From Nocardia sp. NBC_01730 (GTDB lineage: Bacteria > Actinomycetota > Actinomycetes > Mycobacteriales > Mycobacteriaceae), in NCBI RefSeq assembly GCF_035920445.1, contig NZ_CP109162.1:5518001-5582000 (forward strand): DNA of 64,000 nt. The letters run 5' to 3'. This document shows positions 15,679 through 29,881 of the stretch, piece after piece. The notes beneath the pieces are model-generated. The model saw only the letters and a list, made by a program, of their open reading frames with translations, did no database searches and was not told the origin of the DNA. How positions within the stretch are numbered: the first letter of the stretch is position 1; each line of letters starts with the position of its first letter. The translations under genes and the position numbers were made by a program.

Positions 15679-16679
15679 TACGAGCCCAGTCCGGTTGCCT
15701 CGCTCCAGTTCGCGAGGTCGATGGCCTTGGTGAGCAGTGTGATGCGCTGGGATGAGACATCCCATGGGGTCCCGGTTGGTTCGAGGGTCAGCAGAACGAT
15801 GATTTTCTCGTCGTGTTCGCCGACGGTGCCGGTTGTGTGCATTGCTCGCTTGCTGAGGTTGATCGCGGGTGCGCTGCGCGGGACTTCCTCGGTGAAGGTC
15901 CAGTTCTCACCGACGCCGTCGCGGCCGAGAACGACCGAGCTATCGGCGACGGCGTCGAGAGCTCCTGGCGGAATCGGCGGTTCCGGGTTCTCGGGTGCGC
16001 ATACGTCGTCGGGCTCGGGCGCGTCACCGAAGCCGGACCAGCCCTGTTTGACACCGGTGGGCCTGGCGAGGGCGCGGGCTATGCCGAAGGATTGGTCGAA
16101 TCCGTCCTGACCGCATTTCGTCGATTCGTGCAGATTGCTCATGATGAAGTCGCGGACGGCCGGGCTCGCAGTGTCGAGGATATAGCGATAGGTCGTCACT
16201 ACGTCGGCGGCGCTGATCGCGGTGTAGCCCCACATCCCGCGGTCTGCGGGTGGCATGGTGTCGGTCAGGCCGAGTTTGGCGACCATCCGTTCGACGATCT
16301 TGTCCCACCCGTTCTCGATCCACAGGTAGCTGGCGGCGTCGTCGTCGCTGGAGCGCAGCATCGCCTGCAACCGGGCCGAATCCTCGGACGAGATAGTCTG
16401 CGGGTCATGTGATTCCAGGTAGTCGAGCGCGATGAGCAGTTTGACCACCGATGCGGCCCGGTACTGCTTGTGCGCGTCGAACTGCACGCTCGAGGCGCCC
16501 GTCGCGCGATCGAAGATCACGAAACTCGCCTCCACCCCGGTCGGCATCGCATCCGTGATCGGGTCGGCGAGAGCGGGAGCCGCGCCGACAGCCGTCAAGG
16601 CCGTTGCACCGGCGAACGCCATGGCGAGCCGGGGCGCTATGCGTCGGCGGGGATGTGCCGTCTCGGCGCGGAAAACCAT
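15675..16679 (-). CDS. secreted serine hydrolase, class A beta-lactamase-like
   Basis: 334 residues with a Sec signal peptide (basic start, hydrophobic 18-35, cleavage after APALA near residue 38). The catalytic SXXK is Ser77-Val-Val-Lys80, and an SDN-like SDD sits at 111-113. The KTG-equivalent is not obvious in the C-terminal third. This fits the mycobacterial family of exported beta-lactamase-related proteins that act on the cell envelope rather than true penicillinases. A 271-bp stretch upstream separates it from the P450 gene. Confidence 0.78.
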   Translation of the reverse strand: MVFRAETAHPRRRIAPRLAMAFAGATALTAVGAAPALADPITDAMPTGVEASFVIFDRATGASSVQFDAHKQYRAASVVKLLIALDYLESHDPQTISSEDSARLQAMLRSSDDDAASYLWIENGWDKIVERMVAKLGLTDTMPPADRGMWGYTAISAADVVTTYRYILDTASPAVRDFIMSNLHESTKCGQDGFDQSFGIARALARPTGVKQGWSGFGDAPEPDDVCAPENPEPPIPPGALDAVADSSVVLGRDGVGENWTFTEEVPRSAPAINLSKRAMHTTGTVGEHDEKIIVLLTLEPTGTPWDVSSQRITLLTKAIDLANWSEATGLGSY

Positions 16680-16889
16680 ATGCCCCTCTGGGAGTCGGAG
16701 GTGGATTGTGCACTGCGGAGATCCTGCTCATCGAGCAGTGCGATTAGAGCACACCGGACTCGTTGCGCCGCAATTCATCTCCGTAATTTCGGTGAATCCG
16801 CTGCTGGCGTACAGCGTGATCGGTCAGCCACCGACCCGAACGCGCCGATGGTCGGTGTGGAGATCAAGGTCGAACCCGGCAACAGCATC

Positions 16890-16930
16890 GAACCGCCCCG
16901 GCGAGTTCGTCAAAGTCGCCAGGGCGGTTC
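16890..16930 (-). terminator. terminator of the P450 gene
   Basis: GAACCGCCC (16890-16898) pairs with GGGCGGTTC (16922-16930). A nested GGCGA/TCGCC stem extends the hairpin. It starts 20 nt beyond the P450 stop in its direction of transcription. Confidence 0.75.
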
Positions 16931-16950
16931 AAAGGGCGCTGTTCGCAGTG

Positions 16951-18348
16951 CTATTGCCGTTCGGTCAGCGTCGCGATGACCGGATACTTGGTGTTGAGGG
17001 TCAGTGCGGAAACCGGGGTGGGGTCCGGGTTCTCGATGGTCAGCTCGAACCGGCGCATAATGGTCGAGAGTGCGAGCTGCATCTCCATCATCGCGAACGC
17101 GTTGCCGATGCACAGGTGTCCGCCCGCACCGAAGGGCAGGTATACGTTCCGGTCACGGGCGGCGACCGCGTCGGCGGTGAAACGGTCCGGGTCGAAGGTG
17201 TCCGGCTGGTCCCAACACTCGGGGTTCCGATGTGCGTGGTAATAGCTGAACATCACCGTAGTGCCTGCCGGGATGCGGTAGCCCCCGATCTCGTCGTCCT
17301 CGTCGGCGCGACGTTGTCCCATCCATGCCGGCGGTTTGAGCCGCAACACCTCCTCCATCACCTGCTTACTGAACGGCAGCGCGGGCAGGTCGGTCATGGT
17401 GGCGTGCCCGCCGGGCAGTGCGGTGTCGACGTCATCACGCAGCCGCTGACGCACCTCCGGATGCAATTCCAGCTGCAGAATGGCGGACGTCAGGGCCGAG
17501 GAGCTGGTCTCGTGACCGGCGAAGAGCATGGTGACGACCTCGTCGCGCAGCTCCCTGTCGTTGAGATTCTCGTTGGTATCAGCGTCCGTGGCGGCCATGA
17601 GCATGGCCAGCAAGCCGCTGCTGTCGGTGTCGCGCAACTTGTTGATCACCGTGTAGACGATGGCATCCATATCGTCGATCGCCCGCCAGAAGCGGCGATG
17701 ACTCGGCGTCGGAAACTTCAAGGGGACCAACGGCATCCGCACGAACTTTCCCAATTCGGCATTCAACCGCTGCGTCGCGTTGGAAAAGCCGGTGACCTCC
17801 GGACCTTGGGGATCCAATCCGAACAGCGCCCGCACCACGATCCGCAAGGTGAGATGGCTCATCTGCTCGCCGACATTGATCGTCCGGCCGGCTCGCGCAT
17901 GTTCGGCCCATTTGTCACACATGGAGTCGATCTCGGCCACCATGATCTCGCTGAGCGCATCGATCTTCTTGTGGTGAAAGGCGGGCTGGACGAGGCGCCG
18001 GTTACGTCGCCACTGGTTGTGGTCGGCAATGGACGCCAGCCCACGCCCTATGAATGGTTCGATGATGTCGTACATCTGGGTCTCGCGGGTGAAGTTCGCC
18101 ATGCGTTCCTGCAAGATGTACTTGATGTGGTGCGGATGGGTGATCCCGACCATGCTCCCGTTGACCAACTGGAACTGAAACACGTTGCCGTGCTGAGTCA
18201 TAGAGTCCGAGAGGAACGAAATCGGGTCGGTCACGAAGCGCTTGGTATTACGGAGGCGGCCTGTGACTACCGGGGGCAGCCCGGTGACAGCGGCGGAATT
18301 GGAGGACACAACAGCAAGTAAAACCGACTGTGTCGATACATGCCGCAT
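16951..18348 (-). CDS. cytochrome P450
   Basis: 465 residues; a haem-thiolate monooxygenase. The I-helix oxygen-binding motif AGHETSS is near 277-283, the ExxR motif is in MEEVLRLKPP, and the haem loop FGAGGHLCIG has its ligand at Cys413. There is no N-terminal membrane anchor, so it is a soluble bacterial enzyme. No ferredoxin gene is adjacent; an FprA-type reductase lies 21 kb away. The ATG at 18348 lacks a good ribosome site and the true start could be a GTG further in. The substrate is unknown. Confidence 0.88.
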   Translation of the reverse strand: MRHVSTQSVLLAVVSSNSAAVTGLPPVVTGRLRNTKRFVTDPISFLSDSMTQHGNVFQFQLVNGSMVGITHPHHIKYILQERMANFTRETQMYDIIEPFIGRGLASIADHNQWRRNRRLVQPAFHHKKIDALSEIMVAEIDSMCDKWAEHARAGRTINVGEQMSHLTLRIVVRALFGLDPQGPEVTGFSNATQRLNAELGKFVRMPLVPLKFPTPSHRRFWRAIDDMDAIVYTVINKLRDTDSSGLLAMLMAATDADTNENLNDRELRDEVVTMLFAGHETSSSALTSAILQLELHPEVRQRLRDDVDTALPGGHATMTDLPALPFSKQVMEEVLRLKPPAWMGQRRADEDDEIGGYRIPAGTTVMFSYYHAHRNPECWDQPDTFDPDRFTADAVAARDRNVYLPFGAGGHLCIGNAFAMMEMQLALSTIMRRFELTIENPDPTPVSALTLNTKYPVIATLTERQ

Positions 18349-18653
18349 TTTGGGGGCAAATGTAACCGAAGGCGGACTCCCGCAACGGCTTACCCAGCGT
18401 CAGAGGCACGTAAACCGAGCCGAACACGGCCACGCCGCTGGAGCAGCGCCGAGTGTGGTCGCGAGATCGGTGACCGCCGACTTGACCTACCGAGATGACC
18501 CCGCTCGTCGGCCGACTCGCGGTGGTGAATCCAGCCCGGCGGACCATCGATCAACCGGCTTGCCACCATCGGCGGAGTGGGCGATCCCTTGGCGGTGGCC
18601 GAGGCTGCACCTACGCTGGCTGAACGCTTACCCAACGTGGAAGGGGTCGATCT
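18349..18653. other. gene-free stretch between P450 and the Smr gene
   Basis: No frame here shows a coding pattern or a known motif. An imperfect short repeat (GGCTTACCCAGCGT near 18390, GCTTACCCAACGT near 18626) is the only structure noticed. The region probably holds the divergent promoters. Confidence 0.5.
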
Positions 18654-18899
18654 GTGCTCAGTTTGGATCTGCATCCAATCTTTCGGAGCAACCGCGACAT
18701 CGATGTCGCCATGCGGCAGTTCCTCATCAGGGCCGCCCAGTCCGGGACACCCGTCGCCGAAATCATCCCAGGTAAGGGCTCAGGGCAGCTCCAAGGCCGC
18801 GTCCTGGCTTTCCTCGACCAGAAGCACATCAAGAAGCTGTACACGCGCAGGGAGCCCGACCCGAACAACTCCGGCCGTGTCCTCGTGTACTTCACGTAG
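18654..18899 (+). CDS. stand-alone Smr domain protein
   Basis: 81 residues matching the Smr (MutS2 C-terminal) fold: LSLDLHPIF at the start, IIPGKGSGQLQGRVLAFLD in the middle, and GRVLVYFT at the end. The family has nicking-endonuclease or RNA-binding activity. The canonical HGxGxG appears as PGKGSGQ, so the catalytic histidine is not conserved. GTG 18654 follows AAGGGG by about 9 nt. No MutS2 partner domain is nearby. Confidence 0.72.
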   Translation: MLSLDLHPIFRSNRDIDVAMRQFLIRAAQSGTPVAEIIPGKGSGQLQGRVLAFLDQKHIKKLYTRREPDPNNSGRVLVYFT

Positions 18900-19088
18900 G
18901 CGTTGGTGTTCGTTCGAGAACATCAGGCCCGCCACCACGTCCACGCGGCGTGCATAGTCCCCGGTGACGCCAGCGGATGTCCGCGCTTGCCGTACGAACG
19001 CCGCTACCTCGAGCTGTAATCCCGGGACCTTCCTGCGGTCATCGATCCCGGTCGGCTGCCCGCTGATTGCCCGAGCAGTCCGTACCTG

Positions 19089-20072
<984 letters not shown>

Positions 20073-20076
<4 letters not shown>

Positions 20077-21146
20077 CGAATTCCTCCTACAGTCGTCGAA
20101 AAGCGTTGCGGGTCAGCGACTTCCGCTTCGGGCAGCGTTGCCCCGCCGAGCAGGCTCAGCACCGCGTCCACGGTGAGCGGCATGGTCAGCATGCCGTTGC
20201 GGCCGTGCCCGGTGGCCGCGACGATCCGGTCGGTGAGCCTGCCGATCAGCGGCAGGTTGTCCGGGCTGCCGGGCCGGGAGCCCGCGCCCACCTCGGCCAG
20301 CTCGTATTCGCCGATGCCGGGGAACACCGCCTCCGCGTCGGCCATCAGATCGCGCACGCCCGCGACGGTGACCGCGGTGTCGAAACCCGCCTCGTACTGC
20401 GTGGCGCCGACGACGAGCCCGTCGGCGCGCGGAACCAGGTATACCGCCCTGCCGTGCACCCTGGCCCGAATCACCCGCTGCGGCGCGGGAGCGACGCCCG
20501 GGCGGTGGCGCAGACGCAAGATCTCGCCCTTCACCGGACGCACCGGCAGCTCGGGCCACAATCTGGCCGAGGCTGCGCCCGCGGCGAGCACGATCTGGTC
20601 GTGCGGAAGGTGCGCCAGCGAATCGACGGACTCGTCGCGAACCAGCACGCCCGCCGCGTCGGCCGCCTGATGCAGGGCCGTCACCAGCCCACGGTTGTCG
20701 ACGGCGGGTTCGGTGGGCGCGAGCAGGGCGGCGCGCACCGTGCGCGCCAGGGATGGTTCCAGCGCCCTAACTTCCGCGCGATCCAGCATCCGCAGCTCGT
20801 GGCCGCGACCACCGACCCAGTCGGCCACGGTGCGCAGGTCGGCGGCATCGGCCGCGTCCAGCGCGACGGTCATGGTCTCGTCGGCGACGAAGACCGAGAC
20901 CCCGGTCGCGGCGTCCAGCCGGGCGGCGAATTCGGGCCAGCGCGCCAGCGAGGCGGCACCGAACTCCAGCACCCGCTCCTCCCCCGGCCAGCCCTCGGAC
21001 AGCGGTGCGAGCATCCCCCCTGCGACCCAGGAGGCTCCGGCGCCGAGGGCGGGATCCAACAGGGTGACCGACCAACCCGCCTCCGCGGCCCGCCAGGCCA
21101 CGGCGAGTCCGATGGCGCCGCCACCGACGACGGCCAAAGTCCGCAT
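20073..21146 (-). CDS. thiO: glycine oxidase ThiO
   Basis: Oxidises glycine to the imine used by ThiG. 357 residues. FAD-binding Rossmann motif [19 protein letters not shown] is at the N-terminus, and the DAO-family C-terminus has [14 protein letters not shown] 21146 ([10 protein letters not shown]) is preferred. A GTG at 21155 is nearer to AGGAGG, but with only a 3-nt spacer. It is divergent from thiE across a 56-bp gap that holds no TPP-riboswitch-like sequence. Confidence 0.95.
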
Positions 21147-21202
21147 CCGATCCACCTGCCTCCTATTCGCTTCCCCACGGTAGCGCGGCTACGGTCGAAG
21201 GC

Positions 21203-21901
21203 GTGCAACCCTCCCACCCGTATCGACCCGCATCGCCCCGGGAGCGTCTGGCAAACGCGCGGCTGTATCTCTGCACCGACGCCAGAAGGGAGCGGGGCGA
21301 TCTGGCCAAATTCGCCGAGGCGGCGCTCGCAGGCGGAGTCGACATCATCCAGCTCAGGGATAAGGGATCGCCCGGCGAGGCGAAGTTCGGTCCGTTGGAA
21401 GCCAGGGCCGAGCTCGGTGCGCTCGCCGAATTGAAGGCGGCCGCGCGCAGGCACCGCGCGCTGGTGGCGGTCAACGATCGCGCCGACCTCGCGCTGGCCG
21501 CGAGCGCCGACGTATTGCATCTCGGGCAGGGCGATCTCCCGCCCTGGTACGCGCGCCGGATTCTCGGACCGGACGTGGCGATCGGGCGGTCCACCCACAA
21601 CCGCGCCCAGGCGGGACTCGCCGCGATCGATGAACACATCGATTACTTCTGCACCGGGCCGGTGTGGGCTACGCCGACCAAGCCGGGCAGGCAGGCGGCC
21701 GGACTCGAGCTGGTGCGTTCGACCGGCGACGCCCATCCGACCAGGCCGTGGTTCGCGATCGGCGGGATCGACGCGGAGAACCTCCCGCAATTGCTGGCGG
21801 CGGGAGCGACACGGATCGTCGTGGTGCGGGCGATCACCGAGGCGCCTGATCCGGAGGCCGCGGCGCGCGAACTGAAGGCGGCACTGCTCGCGAACACGTA
21901 A
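21203..21901 (+). CDS. thiE: thiamine-phosphate synthase ThiE
   Basis: Joins the thiazole phosphate and HMP pyrophosphate to thiamine phosphate. 232 residues, TIM-barrel. [39 protein letters not shown] and the phosphate loop [12 protein letters not shown] are all present. The GTG start gives VQPSHPYRP. Its last codons and stop lie in a short tandem repeat (21889-21971). Confidence 0.95.
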   Translation: MQPSHPYRPASPRERLANARLYLCTDARRERGDLAKFAEAALAGGVDIIQLRDKGSPGEAKFGPLEARAELGALAELKAAARRHRALVAVNDRADLALAASADVLHLGQGDLPPWYARRILGPDVAIGRSTHNRAQAGLAAIDEHIDYFCTGPVWATPTKPGRQAAGLELVRSTGDAHPTRPWFAIGGIDAENLPQLLAAGATRIVVVRAITEAPDPEAAARELKAALLANT

Positions 21902-21971
21902 ACCTCGCGAACGCGTAAACCGCGAACGCGTAAACATGTGCGAACGCGGAGACATATGTGAACGCGGAGAC
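21889..21971. repeat. tandem 15-18 bp repeats at the thiE 3' end
   Basis: Five units: three of CGCGAACRCGTAAAC (from 21889, 21906 and 21921) and two of ATRTGYGAACGCGGAGAC (from 21936 and 21954). The first unit contains the thiE stop codon. The array ends 8 bp before the Nudix gene stop. Confidence 0.85.
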
Positions 21972-21979
21972 ACTGCGTA

Positions 21980-22675
21980 TCAGGAAAGCAGCTGACTGCG
22001 CGTGAGCGAGAGCACGGTGTCCAGCGCGGTGTTCCCGTCCGTTGTCGGCTCGGCGGCCGGCGACTGGTCCGCCGTAGGCACGATCCTGGCGTAGTCACCT
22101 GGTCCGTCCGGATCGGAATGCAGCCAGATGAAGCCCTGGCCGGCTAGATCGAGTGTGCGCGGAAGCACGGCAGCCACCGCACCGTCGTCCTCGATCTCCG
22201 CGAGGCGCACCCAGGCAGGCGCGGCGCGCAGAGTAGGCCAGGCGACGGCGAACCCGGGATGCAGCGCACGGACGTGCACCTCCTCCTCGGGGACCCAGGC
22301 CAGCTCGGTGCTCTCCCGGTTGCGGCTGGTCGGCAAGGTCATGAGGGCGTCGGCGACCACCGTGGTGTAGGTCCAGCCGCTCGAGGCCGACGCGGTCACC
22401 CGCTCGCCGCGCACCCGGACGTCGGCGGGATCGATGCCCGCCTCCTCCCATGCCTCGCGGACCGCGGCATGCACGGTGGTCTCGTGGCTGTCGCGGGCTC
22501 CGCCGGGCAACGCCCAGGTGCCGCCCTGATGACTCCACGGCGCGCGGTGCTGCAGCAGCACCGCCGAACCCCCACCGGCGAGCGGAGCGCGCAACAGAAG
22601 ACCGGCCGCACCGAAGCGGCCCCAGTGCCGCAATCCGTCCGGACCATGTGACCAACCGTCACCGTCACCACGCAT
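21980..22675 (-). CDS. Nudix hydrolase (MutT3-like)
   Basis: 231 residues. The Nudix box fits GX5EX7REUXEEXGU exactly, from GARDSHE to REAWEEAGI (about 58-80). The family hydrolyses nucleoside diphosphate derivatives; the specific substrate is not readable. A long C-terminal extension after residue 140 is typical of the actinobacterial member. The position between thiE and glnX is that of M. tuberculosis mutT3 (Rv0413). It is divergent from glnX across about 190 bp. Confidence 0.9.
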   Translation of the reverse strand: MRGDGDGWSHGPDGLRHWGRFGAAGLLLRAPLAGGGSAVLLQHRAPWSHQGGTWALPGGARDSHETTVHAAVREAWEEAGIDPADVRVRGERVTASASSGWTYTTVVADALMTLPTSRNRESTELAWVPEEEVHVRALHPGFAVAWPTLRAAPAWVRLAEIEDDGAVAAVLPRTLDLAGQGFIWLHSDPDGPGDYARIVPTADQSPAAEPTTDGNTALDTVLSLTRSQLLS

Positions 22676-22862
22676 CTCGTACCTATCCTCATCCAGCTAC
22701 GACAGTGCTTCACCCTCCGCATTGCTCCCAATCGGGGGTGTTTCACACGCCGCGGCGGGCGTATGACCACAATAAACTCCGCACCAACACGCACGGAGCG
22801 ATCAAATGTCCGATCGGCCGTTCGAGAAATCCGCGCACGCGGCCCAGACTGGGGAGGTGGAC

Positions 22863-24245
22863 ATGACTCGCACCGAGCAGACGACAGCCGAACTCCGGCC
22901 TTCGTCCGCTGCCGAGCCTGGCGATCGGGACAATCCGAGCGGGCTGCGGGTCGCGTTCATGCGCGAGCACCTCGACCCGGCCAACCTGCGGTCCTTCGCC
23001 AGATCGTCACCGGGACGACTGATCGCGGTCGGCCTTCTGCTCATCGCACTGTGCCTGGCCGCGGGCTCGGTGACCGCGGCGACGGTCAGCGACCGCCAGC
23101 AGGGCCTTCACGTGCTGCTCTACGACACCGAACCGGACGCGTACTCCGCGCACCGGCTCTACACCTCGTTGTCCATCGCCGACGCCGCGGCCAGTACCGC
23201 TTTCATCGCGGGCGGACTGGAGCCGCAGGCGGTGCGCGACCGCTACACCCAGGCCATGGGCGAGGCAGCGGCGGAGCTGGTGACCCAATCGGACCGCGGC
23301 GTCGGCCCGGACGCGGCGGCCGACCCGGATGCCAGGCTGCGTACCGGCATAATCACCGGCCTTCCGGTGTACTCGGGTCTGGTGGAGACGGCACGGACGA
23401 ATAATCGCAGCGGATATCCGGTCGGGGCCGCGTATCTGAGCGAGGCATCGAACCAGATGCAGACGACGCTGCTGCCCATGGCCGAGGAGCTGCAGAACCA
23501 CCGCTCGGCAGCGGTGACCGACGCGCAGCGCAACCACGTGCGCCCGCCGTGGCCTGCGATCGTGCTGCTGATCCTCACGCTCGGGGCGCTGGTCTGGGTG
23601 CAGCGGGATCTTGCGCGGCGCTGGCGGCGGGTGGTCAATCCCGGACTCCTGCTCGCATCCGTCGGGATGCTGATTCTGCTGGCGTGGACGGTGATCGCGG
23701 GTTCGGTGTCGGCGACGTCGATGATCCGTGCCCGAGACGATGGCGCGGTGCCCTCCTCGCGGCTGACCGAGAGCCGGATTCTGGCGCAGCAGGCGCGTGC
23801 GGCGGAAACGCTGAAGCTGGTGCGCAGGGACGCCACCGGCGACTACGACCGCACCTACGACGTGGACATCGAGCGGCTGGCCGACCTGCTCGGCGGCTAC
23901 CCCGGCTCCGCGCCCGCGGCCGCCGAGGTGCGCAATGCGGTTCCGGCGCTCGCTCGTTGGCGGGTCGCGCATCAGCACATGAACGATGCGCTGGCCCGCG
24001 GCGACTTCAACAGCGCGGCCTCCGTCGCGACCGGCGCGGGCTCCGAGGACGCCACCGCGCAGGTGAGCGCTCTTGACCACTCGCTGGAGCAGGGCATCAC
24101 CGAGACGCGGGACACCTTGCGCGGCAAGATCGCCCAAGCGGCCCGCGTGCTGGACTTCCTCGGGGCGGGTGCGATGGTGCTTGGCATTCTGGCGGCAGGC
24201 TATGTCGGACTCGGCATTTGGCCCCGGCTTCGGGAGTACCGATGA
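22863..24245 (+). CDS. glnX: GlnX-like transmembrane sensor protein
   Basis: 460 residues from ATG 22863, which has a strong GGGAGG site. An in-frame ATG at 22806 would add 19 residues. Four transmembrane helices (about 50-75, 225-245, 255-280 and 430-455) leave two extracytoplasmic helical loops. In mycobacteria GlnX links the external binding protein GlnH to the kinase PknG for amino-acid sensing. The TGA overlaps the glnH ATG (24242-24245), so the two are translationally coupled. The gene order supports the assignment more than primary sequence does. Confidence 0.85.
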   Translation: MTRTEQTTAELRPSSAAEPGDRDNPSGLRVAFMREHLDPANLRSFARSSPGRLIAVGLLLIALCLAAGSVTAATVSDRQQGLHVLLYDTEPDAYSAHRLYTSLSIADAAASTAFIAGGLEPQAVRDRYTQAMGEAAAELVTQSDRGVGPDAAADPDARLRTGIITGLPVYSGLVETARTNNRSGYPVGAAYLSEASNQMQTTLLPMAEELQNHRSAAVTDAQRNHVRPPWPAIVLLILTLGALVWVQRDLARRWRRVVNPGLLLASVGMLILLAWTVIAGSVSATSMIRARDDGAVPSSRLTESRILAQQARAAETLKLVRRDATGDYDRTYDVDIERLADLLGGYPGSAPAAAEVRNAVPALARWRVAHQHMNDALARGDFNSAASVATGAGSEDATAQVSALDHSLEQGITETRDTLRGKIAQAARVLDFLGAGAMVLGILAAGYVGLGIWPRLREYR

Positions 24246-25225
24246 GATCCGCGCGCGGCACCCTTATGGTCGTCCTCGTCGTGACGGCGCTGACGAGCGG
24301 CTGCGCGAGCGACTCCAGCGCGCCGCTGCCGACCAAGACACCCGAGTACACCGCTCCCCCGCTGCCCGCCAAAGCGATTCCGGTGCTGACGGATTCGCCG
24401 GTGCCGCCGCCTCAGAAAACGCCGCAGTGCGGGGACGCGACCGCCAGTCTGCGCCCCACCGGAGCAGGCGGCGCCGCGCGTGGACCGGTGATCGATGCGA
24501 TTCGGGCGCGCGGCAGGCTGCTCGTCGGGTTGGACACCGGAAGCAATCTGTTCAGCTACCGCGACCCGGTCTCCGGCGCCGTCGTCGGTTTCGACGCCGA
24601 CATCGCCAGGGAGGTCGCCCGCGACCTGCTCGGCAGCCCGGACCTGATCGAATTCCGTAGCCTCGGCTCGGCCGAACGTGAGACCGCGCTGCAGAACCAC
24701 ACCGTCGACCTGGTCGCCAAGACCATGACGATCAACTGTGAGCGGCGCGAGAAGGTCTCCTTCTCCACCGTCTACCTTCAGGCCAATCAGCGTGTGCTCG
24801 CGATGAAGAACTCCGGGATCCACGGTCTCGCCGACCTGGCGGGCCGACGGGTCTGCATCGTGCCCGGCACCACTTCGCTGGACCACGTCCGTCGCGAACA
24901 GCCCACCGCGACCATACTCACCGTGCCCACCTGGGCCGACTGTCTGGTGGTTCTGCAGCAGCGCCAGGTCGACGCGGTGAGCACCGATGACGCCATCCTC
25001 GCCGGGCTTGCCTCCCAGGACCCGTACACCGAGTTGGTCGGCAACAGCATCAGCGTCGAGCCGTACGGCATCGGAATCCCCAAGGGCTCCGACGATCTCG
25101 TCCGCTTCGTCAACGGCACGCTGGACCGCATCCGCAGCGACGGCACCTGGAGCCGGATCTACCAGCAGTACCTCACCGTGCTCGGCCCCGTCCCCGCCCC
25201 TCCCCCACCCACCTATCAAGACTGA
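24242..25225 (+). CDS. glnH: GlnH-like solute-binding lipoprotein
   Basis: 327 residues. A type II signal peptide ends in the lipobox LTSGC (Cys near residue 22), so it is anchored to the membrane. It is followed by a Pro/Thr-rich linker and a family 3 amino-acid-binding fold: GRLLVGLDTGSNLFSYRDP, VVGFDADIAREVAR, LGSAERETALQNHTVDLVAK. In mycobacteria the ligands are Asp/Glu-type. It passes the signal to GlnX. The IS remnant begins immediately after the stop, separating it from pknG. Confidence 0.9.
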   Translation: MRSARGTLMVVLVVTALTSGCASDSSAPLPTKTPEYTAPPLPAKAIPVLTDSPVPPPQKTPQCGDATASLRPTGAGGAARGPVIDAIRARGRLLVGLDTGSNLFSYRDPVSGAVVGFDADIAREVARDLLGSPDLIEFRSLGSAERETALQNHTVDLVAKTMTINCERREKVSFSTVYLQANQRVLAMKNSGIHGLADLAGRRVCIVPGTTSLDHVRREQPTATILTVPTWADCLVVLQQRQVDAVSTDDAILAGLASQDPYTELVGNSISVEPYGIGIPKGSDDLVRFVNGTLDRIRSDGTWSRIYQQYLTVLGPVPAPPPPTYQD

Positions 25226-25226
25226 C

Positions 25227-28534
<3,308 letters not shown>

Positions 28535-28561
28535 CATCGGGATCGGCGCGGCGCACCTGCC

Positions 28562-29773
28562 TCAGACGGTCTCGGCGACCACGCGATGCGCGGCCCTGGC
28601 GATCGCCAACTCCTCGTTGGTGGGCACCACCAGCACCGCGACCGGTGCGCCGGGTGGCGAAATATGCCGGGCACCGCGGTCTTTCGCCATATTCGCGGCC
28701 GGATCCACCTCGATGCCGAATACGGAGAGGTCGGCGAGGGCATCAGCGCGCACCTGCGGGCTGTTCTCGCCGACACCTGCGGTGAAGATGATCGCGTCGA
28801 CACCGCCGAGCTCCACCAGGTACGCGCCGAGGTAGCGCCGCAACCGGTGGATGTACACGTCATAGGCGAGCCTGGCGGTCCCGTCTCCGCTGTCGATGAG
28901 GCGCTGCAGCTCGCGGAAATCGTTCACGCCGGACAGACCCTTGATACCGGAGTCCCGGTTGAGCAGGGCATCGATCTGGTCGATGTCCAGGTGCGCGGAG
29001 CGAACCAGATGCGGCACTATCCCCGGATCGAGGTCGCCTGACCTGGTGCCCATCACCAGTCCCTCGAGCGGGGTGAGGCCCATGCTTGTATCGATCGGGC
29101 GCCCGCCGCGGATGGCGGAGGCGGATGCGCCATTGCCCAGGTGGAAGACGATCTGGTTCAGTTCGGCGAGGTCACGCCCGAGCAGCGCGGCAGCCCGACC
29201 GGACACGTACTCGTGCGACGTGCCGTGGAATCCATACTTCCTGATACCGTGTGCCGCAGCAATTTTGGCATCGATCGCATAGGTCTTCGCGGCGTCGGGC
29301 AGGCTGTGGAAGAAGGCGGTGTCGAACACGGCGACCTGCGGCACGCCCGGCAACAGCTCGCGCGCGCTCTCGATGCCGGCCACGTTGGCCGGGTTGTGCA
29401 GCGGCGCGAGTACGGACAACTCGGAGATCGTGGCGACCACGGAGTCGTCGATCAGCGTCGGCCGGTAGAACACCTCGCCGCCGTGCACGACCCGGTGGCC
29501 GACCGCGTGCACGCCCTCCCGCACCAGATCGCGTCCCGTCGCGGAGAACATGTCGAAGACCAGGAGCAACCCCGCGGTGTGGTCGGCGATCAGCCCGCGT
29601 CGCACGGTGGTCTCGCCGTCGGCGTGATGCTCGATCCCCCCGTTGTCCTCGCCGATCCGCTCGACCGTCCCGGAAGCGGCCACCACGCTCGACTCCGGGT
29701 CCAGAAGCTGGTATTTAATCGACGACGAGCCGGAATTGATCACCAGCACCATGCCTTCGGCAGCCCTGCTCAT
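28562..29773 (-). CDS. ackA: acetate kinase
   Basis: Interconverts acetyl phosphate + ADP and acetate + ATP. 403 residues. [16 protein letters not shown] is at the N-terminus, HRVVHGG near 92, [16 protein letters not shown] near 175, HLGNGAS near 202 and FTAGVGENS near 325. ATG 29773 follows GGAGG with a 4-nt spacer; a GTG directly in front is also in frame. It lies 108 bp downstream of pta and converges with pknG (27 bp gap). Confidence 0.97.
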   Translation of the reverse strand: MSRAAEGMVLVINSGSSSIKYQLLDPESSVVAASGTVERIGEDNGGIEHHADGETTVRRGLIADHTAGLLLVFDMFSATGRDLVREGVHAVGHRVVHGGEVFYRPTLIDDSVVATISELSVLAPLHNPANVAGIESARELLPGVPQVAVFDTAFFHSLPDAAKTYAIDAKIAAAHGIRKYGFHGTSHEYVSGRAAALLGRDLAELNQIVFHLGNGASASAIRGGRPIDTSMGLTPLEGLVMGTRSGDLDPGIVPHLVRSAHLDIDQIDALLNRDSGIKGLSGVNDFRELQRLIDSGDGTARLAYDVYIHRLRRYLGAYLVELGGVDAIIFTAGVGENSPQVRADALADLSVFGIEVDPAANMAKDRGARHISPPGAPVAVLVVPTNEELAIARAAHRVVAETV

Positions 29774-29881
29774 CACACCTCCAGTATCTTGCGGGACACC
29801 CGCACCGTGCGGGTTTCCCGCACTCGCTCAGCAACCACCACCACGTGCGCGATTGTTCCGAGGCAGACAGTGCCGCCCACC

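Noticed and set aside
16432..18321. 629-codon plus-strand frame across the P450
   Set aside because: The P450 motifs are on the minus strand; this frame has no recognisable domain.
18908..19021. Short frame VFVREHQARHHVHAACIVPG to RRYLEL
   Set aside because: Could be the tail of a lost gene, but there is no family match and no initiation signal.
21147..21202. TPP riboswitch between thiO and thiE
   Set aside because: The spacer is only 56 bp and lacks the conserved TPP-aptamer blocks.
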